From Candidatus Gallimonas intestinigallinarum (GTDB taxonomy: Bacteria; Bacillota_A; Clostridia; Christensenellales; Borkfalkiaceae), in contig DXBS01000132.1 in assembly GCA_019116405.1 (NCBI GenBank), positions 1 through 11,598 on the forward strand: a stretch of DNA of 11,598 nucleotides, in the 5' to 3' direction. This document shows, piece by piece, positions 1 to 9,608 of the stretch. The translations under genes and the position numbers were made by a program. Under the pieces are notes generated by a model, which did not search any database, was not told where the DNA came from, and saw nothing but the letters and a program-made list of their open reading frames with translations. Each line of letters begins with the position of its first letter. The stretch's first letter is position 1.

Positions 1-174
1 ACATGCCCTGATGATATCATGCATGCGCTGTCATATCGTCGGAGATCGGGGTATTATTTCACATATTTTGGGGAAAACATGTCATGCGGCGCGAAAGGGC
101 GCCGAATACGTCGTGACAGGGGCGTGAAAAGTTCGTAACCTTGCAGAAATTACAAAAAACGGCATGAAATCGCT

Positions 175-202
175 TTGAGATTTTGGAAAAATATTGTAAA
201 AT
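175..202 (+). promoter_or_regulatory. Sigma-A-type promoter for secA-prfB
   Basis: TTGAGA at 175-180 and TAAAAT at 197-202 are separated by 16 bp in an A+T-rich patch. This matches the housekeeping -35/-10 pattern with one mismatch in -10 and two in -35. The leader between the -10 box and the secA ribosome binding site is unusually G+C-rich and self-complementary (GGCGCGCC at 221-228), so the 5' UTR may be folded. The assignment is by pattern and position only. Confidence 0.6.
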
Positions 203-268
203 AGTCAAGTTGAATAAAAAGGCGCGCCCGCGCGCGTGAAAAGGCGCGGACGCAAACGGAGCAATAAC

Positions 269-3250
<2,982 letters not shown>

Positions 3251-3265
3251 TATTCAAGGAAAACT

Positions 3266-4363
3266 ATGTTCAAAGCAGATGATTACAGATTGCGGATCAA
3301 GTCGCTCGAGGAGACGCTCGGCGAGGCCAAGTACGCCCTCGATATCGACAACCGCTATGCACAACTAAAAGAGCTCAAGGCGGAGCAGGAAAAGCCGGAA
3401 GTCTGGCAGGATTTGGAGCGCTCGGCAAAGATCGGGCGTGAGATTTCCTCCACGGAGAACAAGATCGCAGCATACGAAAAGGGCAGAAAGGCGCTCGACG
3501 ACGCGATGGAGATCATCGACCTCATCGAGGAGACGGGGGAAGAGGATCTCGTCGGCGAGTTGGACGGCATGATGTCGGCGGCGGAGAAGGACATCGAGGA
3601 GATGCGCATCCGCGCGCTGCTGCGCGGCAAGTATGACGGTTCCAACGCCCTCATGTCCCTCCATGCAGGCGCAGGCGGCACGGAGGCGTGCGACTGGTGC
3701 CAGATGCTCTATCGCATGTACTGTCGCTACGCCGAAAAGAACGGCTACAAGGTCACCGAGATCGACCGTTTGCCCGGCGATTCCGCGGGGCTCAAGTCGG
3801 TGGACTTCAAGGTGGAGGGGGAGAACGCCTACGGCTACTTAAAGGCGGAGATCGGCGTGCATCGCCTCGTGCGCATTTCTCCCTTTGATGCGAACAAGCG
3901 CCGTCAGACCTCTTTTGCCTCGGTCGAGGTCATGCCCGAAGTCGACGACGACGGCGAGATCGAGATCAAGGATGAGGATATCCGCATCGACGTCTACCGC
4001 TCCTCGGGTGCGGGCGGACAGAAAGTCAACAAGACGGAGACCGCCATTCGCATCACGCACTTCCCGACGGGCATCGTCGTGACCTGTCAGAACGAGCGCA
4101 GCCAGCTGCAGAACAAGGAAATGGCGTTCAAGTACCTGCGCAGCAGGCTTCTTGAGAAGCAGCTCGAACAGCGCATGCAGGAAGAGGCGGCATTGAAGGG
4201 CGAGACCAAGAAGATCGAATGGGGCTCGCAGATCCGCTCCTATGTGTTCTGCCCCTATACGCTCGTCAAAGATCACAGAACGAGCTATGAGATGGGCGAC
4301 GTGCAGGCGGTCATGGACGGCGACATTCAGGGATTTATCATCGACTATCTCAAAAAATCGTAA
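3266..4363 (+). CDS. prfB: Peptide chain release factor 2 (RF2), no frameshift
   Basis: RF2 recognises UGA and UAA stop codons and triggers peptide release on the ribosome. The stop-codon recognition tripeptide SPF is at residues 205-207 and the catalytic GGQ at 250-252, the same numbering as E. coli RF2. The protein is 365 residues, full length. The start ATG 3266 has AAGGA 5 bases upstream and lies 15 bases after the secA stop, so the two are probably cotranscribed. In most bacteria prfB carries an in-frame TGA near codon 26 that needs a +1 shift for autoregulation. Here codons 25-26 read CTC GAT (3338-3343), with no TGA and a continuous frame, so that feedback is absent. A strong hairpin follows the gene. 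Confidence 0.97.
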   Translation: MFKADDYRLRIKSLEETLGEAKYALDIDNRYAQLKELKAEQEKPEVWQDLERSAKIGREISSTENKIAAYEKGRKALDDAMEIIDLIEETGEEDLVGELDGMMSAAEKDIEEMRIRALLRGKYDGSNALMSLHAGAGGTEACDWCQMLYRMYCRYAEKNGYKVTEIDRLPGDSAGLKSVDFKVEGENAYGYLKAEIGVHRLVRISPFDANKRRQTSFASVEVMPEVDDDGEIEIKDEDIRIDVYRSSGAGGQKVNKTETAIRITHFPTGIVVTCQNERSQLQNKEMAFKYLRSRLLEKQLEQRMQEEAALKGETKKIEWGSQIRSYVFCPYTLVKDHRTSYEMGDVQAVMDGDIQGFIIDYLKKS

Positions 4364-4367
4364 TAAC

Positions 4368-4411
4368 AATTCAAACTTTTCTTTCGGTCGAAAGAAAAGT
4401 TTGAATTTTTT
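4368..4411 (+). terminator. Perfect 18-bp hairpin with T run, prfB/tsaD
   Basis: Arms 4368-4385 and 4390-4407 are exact reverse complements around the loop GGTC, and T runs through 4406-4411. This is the shape of an intrinsic terminator for secA-prfB. It is unusual in being A+T-rich with pure purine/pyrimidine blocks, and in ending directly against the tsaD ribosome binding site (AAGGA, 4412-4416). It could therefore also act as an attenuator for tsaD, for which no separate promoter is visible. Confidence 0.8.
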
Positions 4412-4420
4412 AAGGAAAAA

Positions 4421-5440
4421 ATGAAGCAAGATCCACTTATTTTAGGAATCGAGTCCTCCTGCGATGAGACGGCGGCTGCCGTCATACGCGGACGGGAGCT
4501 GTTATCGGACGAGATCGCGTCCTCGGCGGCGACGCAGGCAAAGTACGGCGGCGTTGTACCCGAGATCGCCTCGCGCGCCCATGCGGAGGCGGTGGACGAG
4601 GTCGTTGCGCGCGCCCTCAAGGCGGCAAACGTCCAAAAACAGCAACTGGACGCCGTCGCCGTGACCTACGGCGCGGGGCTGTTGGGCGCGCTCCTCGTCG
4701 GGCTGTCCTTTGCCAAGGGGTTTGCATACGGACTGAATATCCCGCTCATCGGCGTCGACCATATCCGCGGGCACCTTGCCGCGGCGTATCTGGAGGATAC
4801 AACGCTCGAGCCGCCCTTTATCACCCTGCTTGCCAGCGGCGGGCACACCGCCATTCTGTACGCGGAGCGCGCGGACAAATTCCGCGTTCTCGGCGGTACG
4901 CTGGACGATGCGGCAGGGGAGGCATTCGATAAAGTTGCGCGCGTTCTGGGGCTTCCTTACCCCGGCGGCCCGCACGTTGAAGCGCTCGCGCGGGAAGGCA
5001 GTCCCGTCGTCCCGATGCACAAGATGCTCAAGGGTATGGGCGGGTATGATTTTTCCTACAGCGGCTTAAAGACGGCGGTCATCAACTATGTGCATACAAA
5101 AGAACAGAGAGGCGAAGAGTGGAGCAGGGCGGACGTCGCGGCGTCCTTTCAGAGCGCGGCGCTCGATATCCTGGTGCAAAAGACCATCGAGGGCGCGCAC
5201 GAGACGGGCGCAAAGGTGGTCACGGCGGGCGGCGGCGTCGCGGCAAACGGGCACCTGCGGGAAAAGCTGACAAAGGCATGCGCGGAAGCGGGCTTGAAAC
5301 TCGTGCTTCCCGTCAAAAAGCACTGCACGGACAATGCCGCGATGATCGCTTCCGAGGGGCTTGTGCAATACCGCCTCGGGCACTTCTCGCCCATGAGCCT
5401 GAATGCCGAGGCGAGCATTCCCCTGCGGCACAGCCTCTGA
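4421..5440 (+). CDS. tsaD: TsaD, tRNA N6-threonylcarbamoyladenosine transferase subunit
   Basis: TsaD (Gcp/YgjD/Kae1 family) transfers the threonylcarbamoyl group from TC-AMP to A37 of tRNAs that read ANN codons, working with TsaB and TsaE in the cytoplasm. The protein is 339 residues, the usual length. The N-terminal ASKHA-type ESSCDET motif is at residues 11-17, the metal-binding pair is H114 and H118 in HIRGH, and ASGGHT and AGGGVAANG phosphate-loop segments follow. The start ATG 4421 has AAGGA 4 bases upstream. The gene sits 57 bases after prfB but behind a strong hairpin, so it depends on readthrough or on a promoter inside prfB. It is closed by its own terminator, so it is not obviously cotranscribed with the sporulation genes downstream. 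Confidence 0.97.
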   Translation: MKQDPLILGIESSCDETAAAVIRGRELLSDEIASSAATQAKYGGVVPEIASRAHAEAVDEVVARALKAANVQKQQLDAVAVTYGAGLLGALLVGLSFAKGFAYGLNIPLIGVDHIRGHLAAAYLEDTTLEPPFITLLASGGHTAILYAERADKFRVLGGTLDDAAGEAFDKVARVLGLPYPGGPHVEALAREGSPVVPMHKMLKGMGGYDFSYSGLKTAVINYVHTKEQRGEEWSRADVAASFQSAALDILVQKTIEGAHETGAKVVTAGGGVAANGHLREKLTKACAEAGLKLVLPVKKHCTDNAAMIASEGLVQYRLGHFSPMSLNAEASIPLRHSL

Positions 5441-5463
5441 GCAGCACCATTTTTAACCGATAC

Positions 5464-5488
5464 GGGCGGCGATGCAAGCCGCCTTTTT
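5464..5488 (+). terminator. Intrinsic terminator after tsaD
   Basis: GGCGGC (5465-5470) pairs with GCCGCC (5478-5483) around a 7-base loop and is followed by TTTTT (5484-5488). It begins 24 bases after the tsaD stop. Its loop contains an ATG (5472) that is in frame with spoVAD; the terminator argues against that ATG being the start. Confidence 0.88.
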
Positions 5489-5525
5489 GTATATCTTTTC
5501 CAAAGATGCGCAAACTGCCGCTGAT

Positions 5526-6515
5526 ATGGAACAGAGGATCGTATTTGAAAGACAGCCGCGCATTGTCGCCGTGAGCACAATTGCGGGGACAAAGGAGTGC
5601 GAGGGGATCGTCGGGCGGTATGTCGAAACGGCGCTTGCGGACGACATGTTCGGCGAGAGCACCTACGAAAAGGCGGAGTGCAAGATGCTCTCGCACGTCA
5701 TTGACGGGGCGATTTCCAACGCGCATCTCGCGCGCAATGAAATCGACCTCATCGTCTCGGGCGATCTGCTCAATCAGATCATTTCGGCAAGCTTTGCGGC
5801 ACGCGATTTCTCCGTTCCCTTTCTCGGTGTGTACGGCGCCTGTTCGACGATGGCAGAGAGCCTCGCCCTTGCGGCGGCGTTCGTGGACGGCGGGTATTTT
5901 CGCCGTGTCGTGGCGGCGACGGGCAGCCATTTCGCCTCGGCAGAGCGGCAGTACCGCTATCCGCTGGAGCTGGGCTGTACCCGTCCGCCGCAGTCGCAGT
6001 GGACGGTGACGGGCGCGGGCGCTTCGCTCGTCGCGGGCGAGGGCGACGGCATCCGCATCACATCTGCGACGATTGGGAAGGTCGTTGACTACGGCATCAC
6101 GGACGTCAACAACATGGGCGCGGCGATGGCGCCTGCCGCGGCAGACACCATTCTCACGCACTTCCGCGAGACGGGGGAGGAGCCGGACGCGTACGATCTC
6201 ATCGTCACGGGCGATCTGGGCGCGCTCGGCAGCCGCATCCTCAAAGATCTGACGTGGGAAAAGGGGCTAGATATCGGCGACAATCACATCGACTGCGGCG
6301 AGATCGTGTACAATGTCTTAGAGGACGAGTTTCAGGGCGGGAGCGGCGCGGGCTGCTCGGCGATCGTACTCAACTCCTACCTGCACGCCAAGATGATGGC
6401 GGGGGAGTTTCATCGCATCCTGTTTCTTGCGACGGGCGCGCTTCTTTCCACCGTCTCATCGGGACAGGGGGAGAGCATCCCGTGCATTGCGCACGCGGTC
6501 ACTTTGGAAAAATAG
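5526..6515 (+). CDS. spoVAD: Stage V sporulation protein AD (SpoVAD)
   Basis: SpoVAD is a thiolase-fold protein of the SpoVA complex. It binds dipicolinic acid (Ca-DPA), which the complex moves into the developing spore and releases in germination. The family pattern is clear: an AGTKECEG-type N-terminal segment, DLLNQ, GACST with Cys106 in the thiolase-like position, DGGYF, a RYPLELG-like strand, GITDVNNMGAAMAPAAAD, TGDLGALGS and ATGALLS. From ATG 5526 the protein is 329 residues, close to the 338 of B. subtilis, and the alignment begins where that protein begins. An upstream ATG at 5472 lies in the loop of the tsaD terminator and would add 18 residues, so I reject it. No clear Shine-Dalgarno precedes 5526, and I see no convincing sigma-G/F promoter. 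spoVAE follows after 9 bases; spoVAC is not beside it. Confidence 0.92.
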   Translation: MEQRIVFERQPRIVAVSTIAGTKECEGIVGRYVETALADDMFGESTYEKAECKMLSHVIDGAISNAHLARNEIDLIVSGDLLNQIISASFAARDFSVPFLGVYGACSTMAESLALAAAFVDGGYFRRVVAATGSHFASAERQYRYPLELGCTRPPQSQWTVTGAGASLVAGEGDGIRITSATIGKVVDYGITDVNNMGAAMAPAAADTILTHFRETGEEPDAYDLIVTGDLGALGSRILKDLTWEKGLDIGDNHIDCGEIVYNVLEDEFQGGSGAGCSAIVLNSYLHAKMMAGEFHRILFLATGALLSTVSSGQGESIPCIAHAVTLEK

Positions 6516-6524
6516 GGGGAGAGT

Positions 6525-6902
6525 ATGGAGTTACTGGAGATCTTGTATGCCTTCTTCAAGGCGTTTCTGGTGGGCGGACTCATCTGCGCCGTTGCGCAGG
6601 TCGTCATCAACTTTACTGACCTGACGGCGGGAAAGATCCTCGTCATCTTCATGCTGGCGGGCATCGTGCTGACGGCGTTCGGGGTATATCAGCCCCTCGT
6701 CGAGTGGGCGGGCGCGGGGGCGACTGTCCCCATTTCGGGCTTTGGATATCTGCTCGCGAGCGGTGCAATGAAGGGTGCGCAGGAAGGGCTGTTTCAGGCG
6801 CTCACGGGTTCGCTCTCGGCGGCTAGCGCGGGCGTCTCGGCGGCGGTTGTCTTTTCCTTTCTTGCCTCGCTCGTGTTCCGCTCGCACACCAAACACAACT
6901 GA
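6525..6902 (+). CDS. spoVAE: Stage V sporulation protein AE (SpoVAE)
   Basis: This is a small membrane subunit of the SpoVA DPA channel (SpoVAC/SpoVAEb family), expected in the inner forespore membrane. The 125-residue product is almost entirely hydrophobic, with membrane segments at about residues 8-28, 37-55 and 98-117 and a conserved-looking GFGYLLASGAMKGAQEG stretch between them. That stretch, together with the position directly after spoVAD, makes the call. ATG 6525 has a strong GGGGGAG site (6515-6521) that overlaps the spoVAD TAG stop, so the two are probably translated from one message. A tight terminator follows. SpoVAC belongs to the same fold family, but the position after spoVAD favours SpoVAE. 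Confidence 0.88.
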   Translation: MELLEILYAFFKAFLVGGLICAVAQVVINFTDLTAGKILVIFMLAGIVLTAFGVYQPLVEWAGAGATVPISGFGYLLASGAMKGAQEGLFQALTGSLSAASAGVSAAVVFSFLASLVFRSHTKHN

Positions 6903-6912
6903 CAAATATGAT

Positions 6913-6935
6913 AAGGGACGGGCAACCGTCCTTTT
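6913..6935 (+). terminator. GCAA-tetraloop terminator after spoVAE
   Basis: GGACGG (6916-6921) and CCGTCC (6926-6931) enclose the GNRA loop GCAA and are followed by TTTT. The flanking AAG at 6913-6915 can extend the stem into the T run. It starts 11 bases after the spoVAE stop. Confidence 0.88.
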
Positions 6936-6938
6936 CTA

Positions 6939-6967
6939 TTGCCTTTTTCGAGGAAATCTGCTATACT
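6939..6967 (+). promoter_or_regulatory. Sigma-A-type promoter for apbE operon
   Basis: TTGCCT (6939-6944) and TATACT (6962-6967) are separated by 17 bp, immediately after the spoVAE terminator and 27 bases before the apbE start. The housekeeping-type boxes suggest that this pair is expressed in vegetative cells, independently of the sporulation genes upstream. Confidence 0.72.
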
Positions 6968-6994
6968 AAGTGCGATTTTACCAAGGAGGGCAGC

Positions 6995-8152
6995 ATGAAA
7001 AGGCATTTGGCGATCTGTGCAGTTGCATCGTCTGTTTTGCTGCTGCTCTCCGCCTGTTCGGGCGCGCAGCTTGCCAATATCGACGAATTCGGCATCTTCG
7101 GTACGCAGGCGCGCTGGGTGTATGTGCCCGTGGATGCGCAGCGGGAGGCGCAGATCGGGGAGGAGATCGGACAGATCGCGCACGAGATCGACGCAAGCCT
7201 CGCCGTCTCCTCAGAGGAGAGTTTTATTGCGCGCTTCAATGCGGCAGATGCGGGAGAGACGGTCGAGATCGACTCTGTGACCTATCAGGCGCTCCTTGCC
7301 GCGAAGTCGGTCTATGCGGAAACGGACGGCGCGTATAACCCCGCAACGGGGCTGCTTGTCGATCTGTGGGGGTTTTCTCCCCGTCACATGGCGGTGGACT
7401 ATGTCCCGACTATGCCGTATGACCGTGCGGAGCCCGAACTGCAAATGCCGGACGAGACCTATCTTGCGCTGTTCTCCGATGCCGCGCTCAATGACTTCGG
7501 CGCGGTGGAAGTGTACGCGGAGAACGGAAGGTTTTACGCGACAAAGCCGGAAAACGCCTATGTCGAGGCGGACGGCGTGCGCTACACCATGCAGCTCAAC
7601 CTAGGCGGGATCGGCAAGGGATATTGTGTGGACGAGGTCCGCGCCCACCTGCTTTCGCAGGGGCAGACGCAGGGATATTATACGCTGGGCGGGAGCAGTA
7701 TGGCGCTGTTCTCCGATCCCATGACCGATGACGGCGTCTGGGAAGTTTCGCTGAATGCCCCGCGCGAACAGTTTGGGGAGAGCTATGCCGCGCTGCGCGT
7801 CCGTGATACCGTTCTTTCGGTGAGCGGCGACGATGAGCAATTCTATATGATCGACGGCGTGCGGTATAGTCATATCATCGATCCCGAGACGGGCATTCCC
7901 GTCGGCGGGGGCAGTCATGTCGTTTGCGCGACCATCGTCGGCGGCAGTGCGGCGGAGGGGGATGCGCGCGCCACAGCGATCGTCACGATGGAACTTTCCG
8001 AGGCGCTGGATTACGCCCGTTCGCATGCGGATGCGTTCGGCACGGTCTTTCTCTGGTACGACGCCGCTGCGGATGCATACACGGTGTACTCCAACGTGGG
8101 CGACGCGCTCCTGATGCACGCGGAAGGGCTGTCCGTCGAGGTGATCGCATGA
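6995..8152 (+). CDS. apbE: ApbE-family FAD:protein FMN transferase, lipoprotein
   Basis: ApbE enzymes use FAD and Mg2+ to attach FMN through a phosphoester to a Ser/Thr of target flavoproteins such as RnfG/RnfD, NqrC/NqrB or FMN-binding-domain reductases, outside the cytoplasmic membrane. The 385-residue product begins with a lipoprotein signal peptide ending in lipobox LSAC, so Cys21 would carry the lipid. Family features are GGIGKGYCVDEV (FAD site), YYTLGGSSM, the catalytic-site segment HIIDPETGIP at residues 293-302 and the C-terminal GDARATAIVTM region. The start ATG 6995 is set by AAGGAGGG (6983-6990) and by the signal peptide; an in-frame ATG at 6908 lies before the promoter. The flavoprotein it modifies is not in the window. 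It overlaps the next gene by 4 bases. Confidence 0.94.
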   Translation: MKRHLAICAVASSVLLLLSACSGAQLANIDEFGIFGTQARWVYVPVDAQREAQIGEEIGQIAHEIDASLAVSSEESFIARFNAADAGETVEIDSVTYQALLAAKSVYAETDGAYNPATGLLVDLWGFSPRHMAVDYVPTMPYDRAEPELQMPDETYLALFSDAALNDFGAVEVYAENGRFYATKPENAYVEADGVRYTMQLNLGGIGKGYCVDEVRAHLLSQGQTQGYYTLGGSSMALFSDPMTDDGVWEVSLNAPREQFGESYAALRVRDTVLSVSGDDEQFYMIDGVRYSHIIDPETGIPVGGGSHVVCATIVGGSAAEGDARATAIVTMELSEALDYARSHADAFGTVFLWYDAAADAYTVYSNVGDALLMHAEGLSVEVIA

Positions 8153-8610
8153 ACCGCACCCGTCAGATCAGGGAGCACAAGCCGTATGCGCGCGGCGATC
8201 TCATCGTCTATGTTCTGATTGTGGCGCTGATCGTTGCGCTGTTCTGCATCTATTTAGGCAGACAGGCGCAGGAGGCGGATGGGATCACGGTAGAGGTGCA
8301 TGGCGAGGTCGTCTATCGCTATGAATTCGGCAGCGGCGGCACGATCTCCGCGGGCTGGGAGGATCGTGTTTCAGAGGAGCGCGGCGACGTCCTGCAAGTT
8401 CGTATCGAGACGGCGTCGGGACATAACGTCATCGCGATCGACGAGGCGGCGCGGACGGTGCGCATACAGGATGCCGACTGCAGCCGCCAAAAGGACTGCA
8501 CGCACATGCAGGCGATCGGCGAGGGGGGAGATGTGATCGTGTGCATCCCGCATGGTCTTACCGTGACTTCGTTGCAGGGCGAGGATCTGTCCCGTCCCGA
8601 AATCGGATAA
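8149..8610 (+). CDS. Membrane-anchored NusG-domain-II protein
   Basis: The 153-residue product has one membrane segment near the N terminus (about 19-41), followed by an extracytoplasmic domain of the NusG_II type. This domain is recognisable from the two cysteines in DADCSRQKDC and the following GGDVIVCIPHGLTVT strand. Despite the name it is not the transcription factor NusG; the family's role is not established. In Bacillota such genes often sit near apbE and redox or quinone/prenyl genes, which suggests, but does not show, a link to membrane electron transfer. The start ATG 8149 overlaps the apbE stop (ATGA) with GAGGTGA 4 bases upstream, so translation is probably coupled. No clear intrinsic terminator with a T run follows. 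Confidence 0.85.
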   Translation: MNRTRQIREHKPYARGDLIVYVLIVALIVALFCIYLGRQAQEADGITVEVHGEVVYRYEFGSGGTISAGWEDRVSEERGDVLQVRIETASGHNVIAIDEAARTVRIQDADCSRQKDCTHMQAIGEGGDVIVCIPHGLTVTSLQGEDLSRPEIG

Positions 8611-8685
8611 AATGTGCAGGATTTCCCCCCAAAGGGTGGGGATATCGACACAGAAAAGGCGTCCGAACATAAGTTTTGAAAAAAG

Positions 8686-8801
8686 TTATCCACATTTTAT
8701 CCCCAATTTTAGCCTCAGAATGCACATTTCGACAAAATAATCCACAAAACGTCAAAAAAATTCCCTCATGTTATCCCCAGTCGGAAAATTTGTGTGGATA
8801 A
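8686..8801. promoter_or_regulatory. Cluster of five DnaA-box-like sites
   Basis: Within the gene-free stretch 8611-8877 lie TTATCCACA (8686-8694, exact box), TTATCCCCA (8697-8705, one mismatch), TAATCCACA (8738-8746, one mismatch), TTATCCCCA (8771-8779, one mismatch) and TGTGGATAA (8793-8801, an exact box on the minus strand). Runs of A lie between and after them. Five sites in 116 bp are far more than chance. DnaA could bind here to control the promoter just downstream, to titrate DnaA as B. subtilis clusters do, or in an origin. No dnaA, dnaN or rpmH is near, so an origin is the least supported reading. Confidence 0.72.
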
Positions 8802-8823
8802 CGCAAAAAGTGGGAAAAAATTG

Positions 8824-8852
8824 TTGACAAAAGTTTTCAGAATAGGTATAAT
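8824..8852 (+). promoter_or_regulatory. Consensus promoter of tRNA-Arg
   Basis: TTGACA (8824-8829) and TATAAT (8847-8852) match the housekeeping consensus exactly, with a 17-bp spacer and an A-rich upstream stretch. The -10 box ends 25 bases before the tRNA gene. The last DnaA box ends 22 bases before the -35, so DnaA bound there could touch polymerase. Confidence 0.9.
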
Positions 8853-8877
8853 ATCGTAGTGTTCTGATGCAGGACGC

Positions 8878-8954
8878 GCACCGTTAGCTAAGCTGGATAT
8901 AGCGTCGGTCTACGGAACCGAAGGCCAGGAGTTCGAATCTCTTACGGTGCACCA
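8878..8954 (+). tRNA. tRNA-Arg (anticodon ACG)
   Basis: The cloverleaf folds completely. The acceptor stem is GCACCGT (8878-8884) with ACGGTGC (8944-8950). The D stem is GCTA/TAGC (8887-8890, 8900-8903). The anticodon stem is TCGGT/ACCGA around loop CTACGGA (8910-8916), with anticodon ACG at 8912-8914. The T stem is AGGAG/CTCTT with one G-U pair around TTCGAAT. The discriminator is A8951 and CCA is encoded (8952-8954). Anticodon ACG, with A34 edited to inosine by TadA, reads CGU, CGC and CGA. The sequence becomes more A+T-rich directly after this gene, and tRNA 3' ends are common integration sites. No second copy of the 3' end is visible in the window. Confidence 0.96.
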
Positions 8955-8963
8955 AAAGGGTAT

Positions 8964-9016
8964 AATCCGAACTTTTTACTCATAACGGGTGATTGGTTCG
9001 GATTTACTTTTTTATT
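8964..9016 (+). terminator. Terminator-like hairpin after tRNA-Arg
   Basis: AATCCGAAC (8964-8972) pairs with GTTCGGATT (8996-9004) around a loop of about 23 bases, followed by T-rich sequence with a TTTTTT run (9008-9013). It begins 10 bases after the CCA and most simply ends the tRNA transcript. The long loop makes it weaker than the other terminators here. Confidence 0.55.
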
Positions 9017-9037
9017 TTCAGAATTAGAATAAAACAC

Positions 9038-9068
9038 AAGGGCTTGCGGAAACTTCCGCAAGCCCTTT
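9038..9068. terminator. Palindromic terminator, copy 1
   Basis: Arms 9038-9051 and 9054-9067 are exact reverse complements (core GGGCTTGCGG/CCGCAAGCCC), with A and T runs on both sides, so it can end transcription in either direction. A nearly identical copy lies at 9903-9934, and the two bracket the small membrane-protein genes. Confidence 0.82.
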
Positions 9069-9109
9069 CAGTTTGACGTGTTCTTAAAACGCTGATTTTC
9101 CCGTTTATC

Positions 9110-9137
9110 TTGACTTCCTCGAATTTTATGATATAAT
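9110..9137 (+). promoter_or_regulatory. Strong extended -10 promoter
   Basis: TTGACT (9110-9115) is followed after 16 bp by TATAAT (9132-9137), preceded by TGA (9129-9131), an extended -10. It lies 28 bases before the first membrane-protein gene. The near-consensus boxes predict constitutive expression. Confidence 0.85.
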
Positions 9138-9165
9138 AACATTAACAAATTTAAGGGAGAGAAAG

Positions 9166-9597
9166 ATGAAAAGAAAGTGTTGCATAATAAATGCAATATT
9201 GGCATTTGCTGCTTTTTGCATTATGTTCGGAGATGTTTGCTTTGTTTGGGGCGAATCCGCAGCAAACTCAAAAGAAATGTCCGGCGGGATACTTTTAAGC
9301 GTGTATTACCTGATTTTGCTGATCATTGCAACCGCTCTTGTTCATAGCAGTTATTATTCCGTCAAACCGTTGATTTTCGGCTCTGTTTTTTCTTCCGCGT
9401 TTATCATTATCGTTTGGCTTATCGGCTTAATTTCCTGGCCTACCCGTAAAGCACAGGGAAACGAGTTTATATCGGACGGTCCTGTAGCCGTGGCGGTTTT
9501 TATCATCATAACAGTGCTTTCGTTGCTCATGTCTGCGATCTATCTTTTTGCCTCGTTGAAAAAAGATAAAGCGCCGCAAACGAGTTATAACAAGTGA
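9166..9597 (+). CDS. Unrecognised four-helix small membrane protein
   Basis: I do not recognise a family. The 143-residue product has a short basic N terminus (MKRK) and four hydrophobic segments at about residues 7-28, 44-61, 68-90 and 106-129, ending in a charged lysine-rich tail. A polar loop at about 29-40 follows the first segment, which could alternatively be a signal anchor. ATG 9166 has AAGGGAGAG (9153-9161) upstream and a near-consensus extended -10 promoter, so this is a real, expressed gene. Base composition is more A+T-rich than in the chromosomal genes to the left, which suggests acquisition. It is followed after 11 bases by a second membrane-protein gene, and the pair is bracketed by matching terminators. 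Accessory roles such as immunity or stress are possible, but nothing in the sequence selects one. Confidence 0.8.
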   Translation: MKRKCCIINAILAFAAFCIMFGDVCFVWGESAANSKEMSGGILLSVYYLILLIIATALVHSSYYSVKPLIFGSVFSSAFIIIVWLIGLISWPTRKAQGNEFISDGPVAVAVFIIITVLSLLMSAIYLFASLKKDKAPQTSYNK

Positions 9598-9608
9598 GGG
9601 AAAATGTA

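Noticed and set aside
1..138. Possible 3' end of an upstream gene (two plus frames open from the window edge)
   Set aside because: Both readings are short and Arg-rich or featureless, and neither resembles the hpf/raiA gene often found before secA. Not supportable.
5472..5525. Upstream ATG extending SpoVAD by 18 residues
   Set aside because: It lies in the loop of the tsaD terminator, and the extension has no counterpart in SpoVAD proteins.
8621..8642. TCCCC/GGGGA hairpin after the NusG-domain-II gene
   Set aside because: The stem is only 5 bp and no T run follows. It may be chance, so it is not called as a terminator.
8611..8877. Chromosomal replication origin (oriC)
   Set aside because: DnaA boxes are present, but there is no dnaA, dnaN, rpmH or rnpA next to them and no clear unwinding element with DnaA trios that I can defend. 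Kept only as a DnaA-box cluster.
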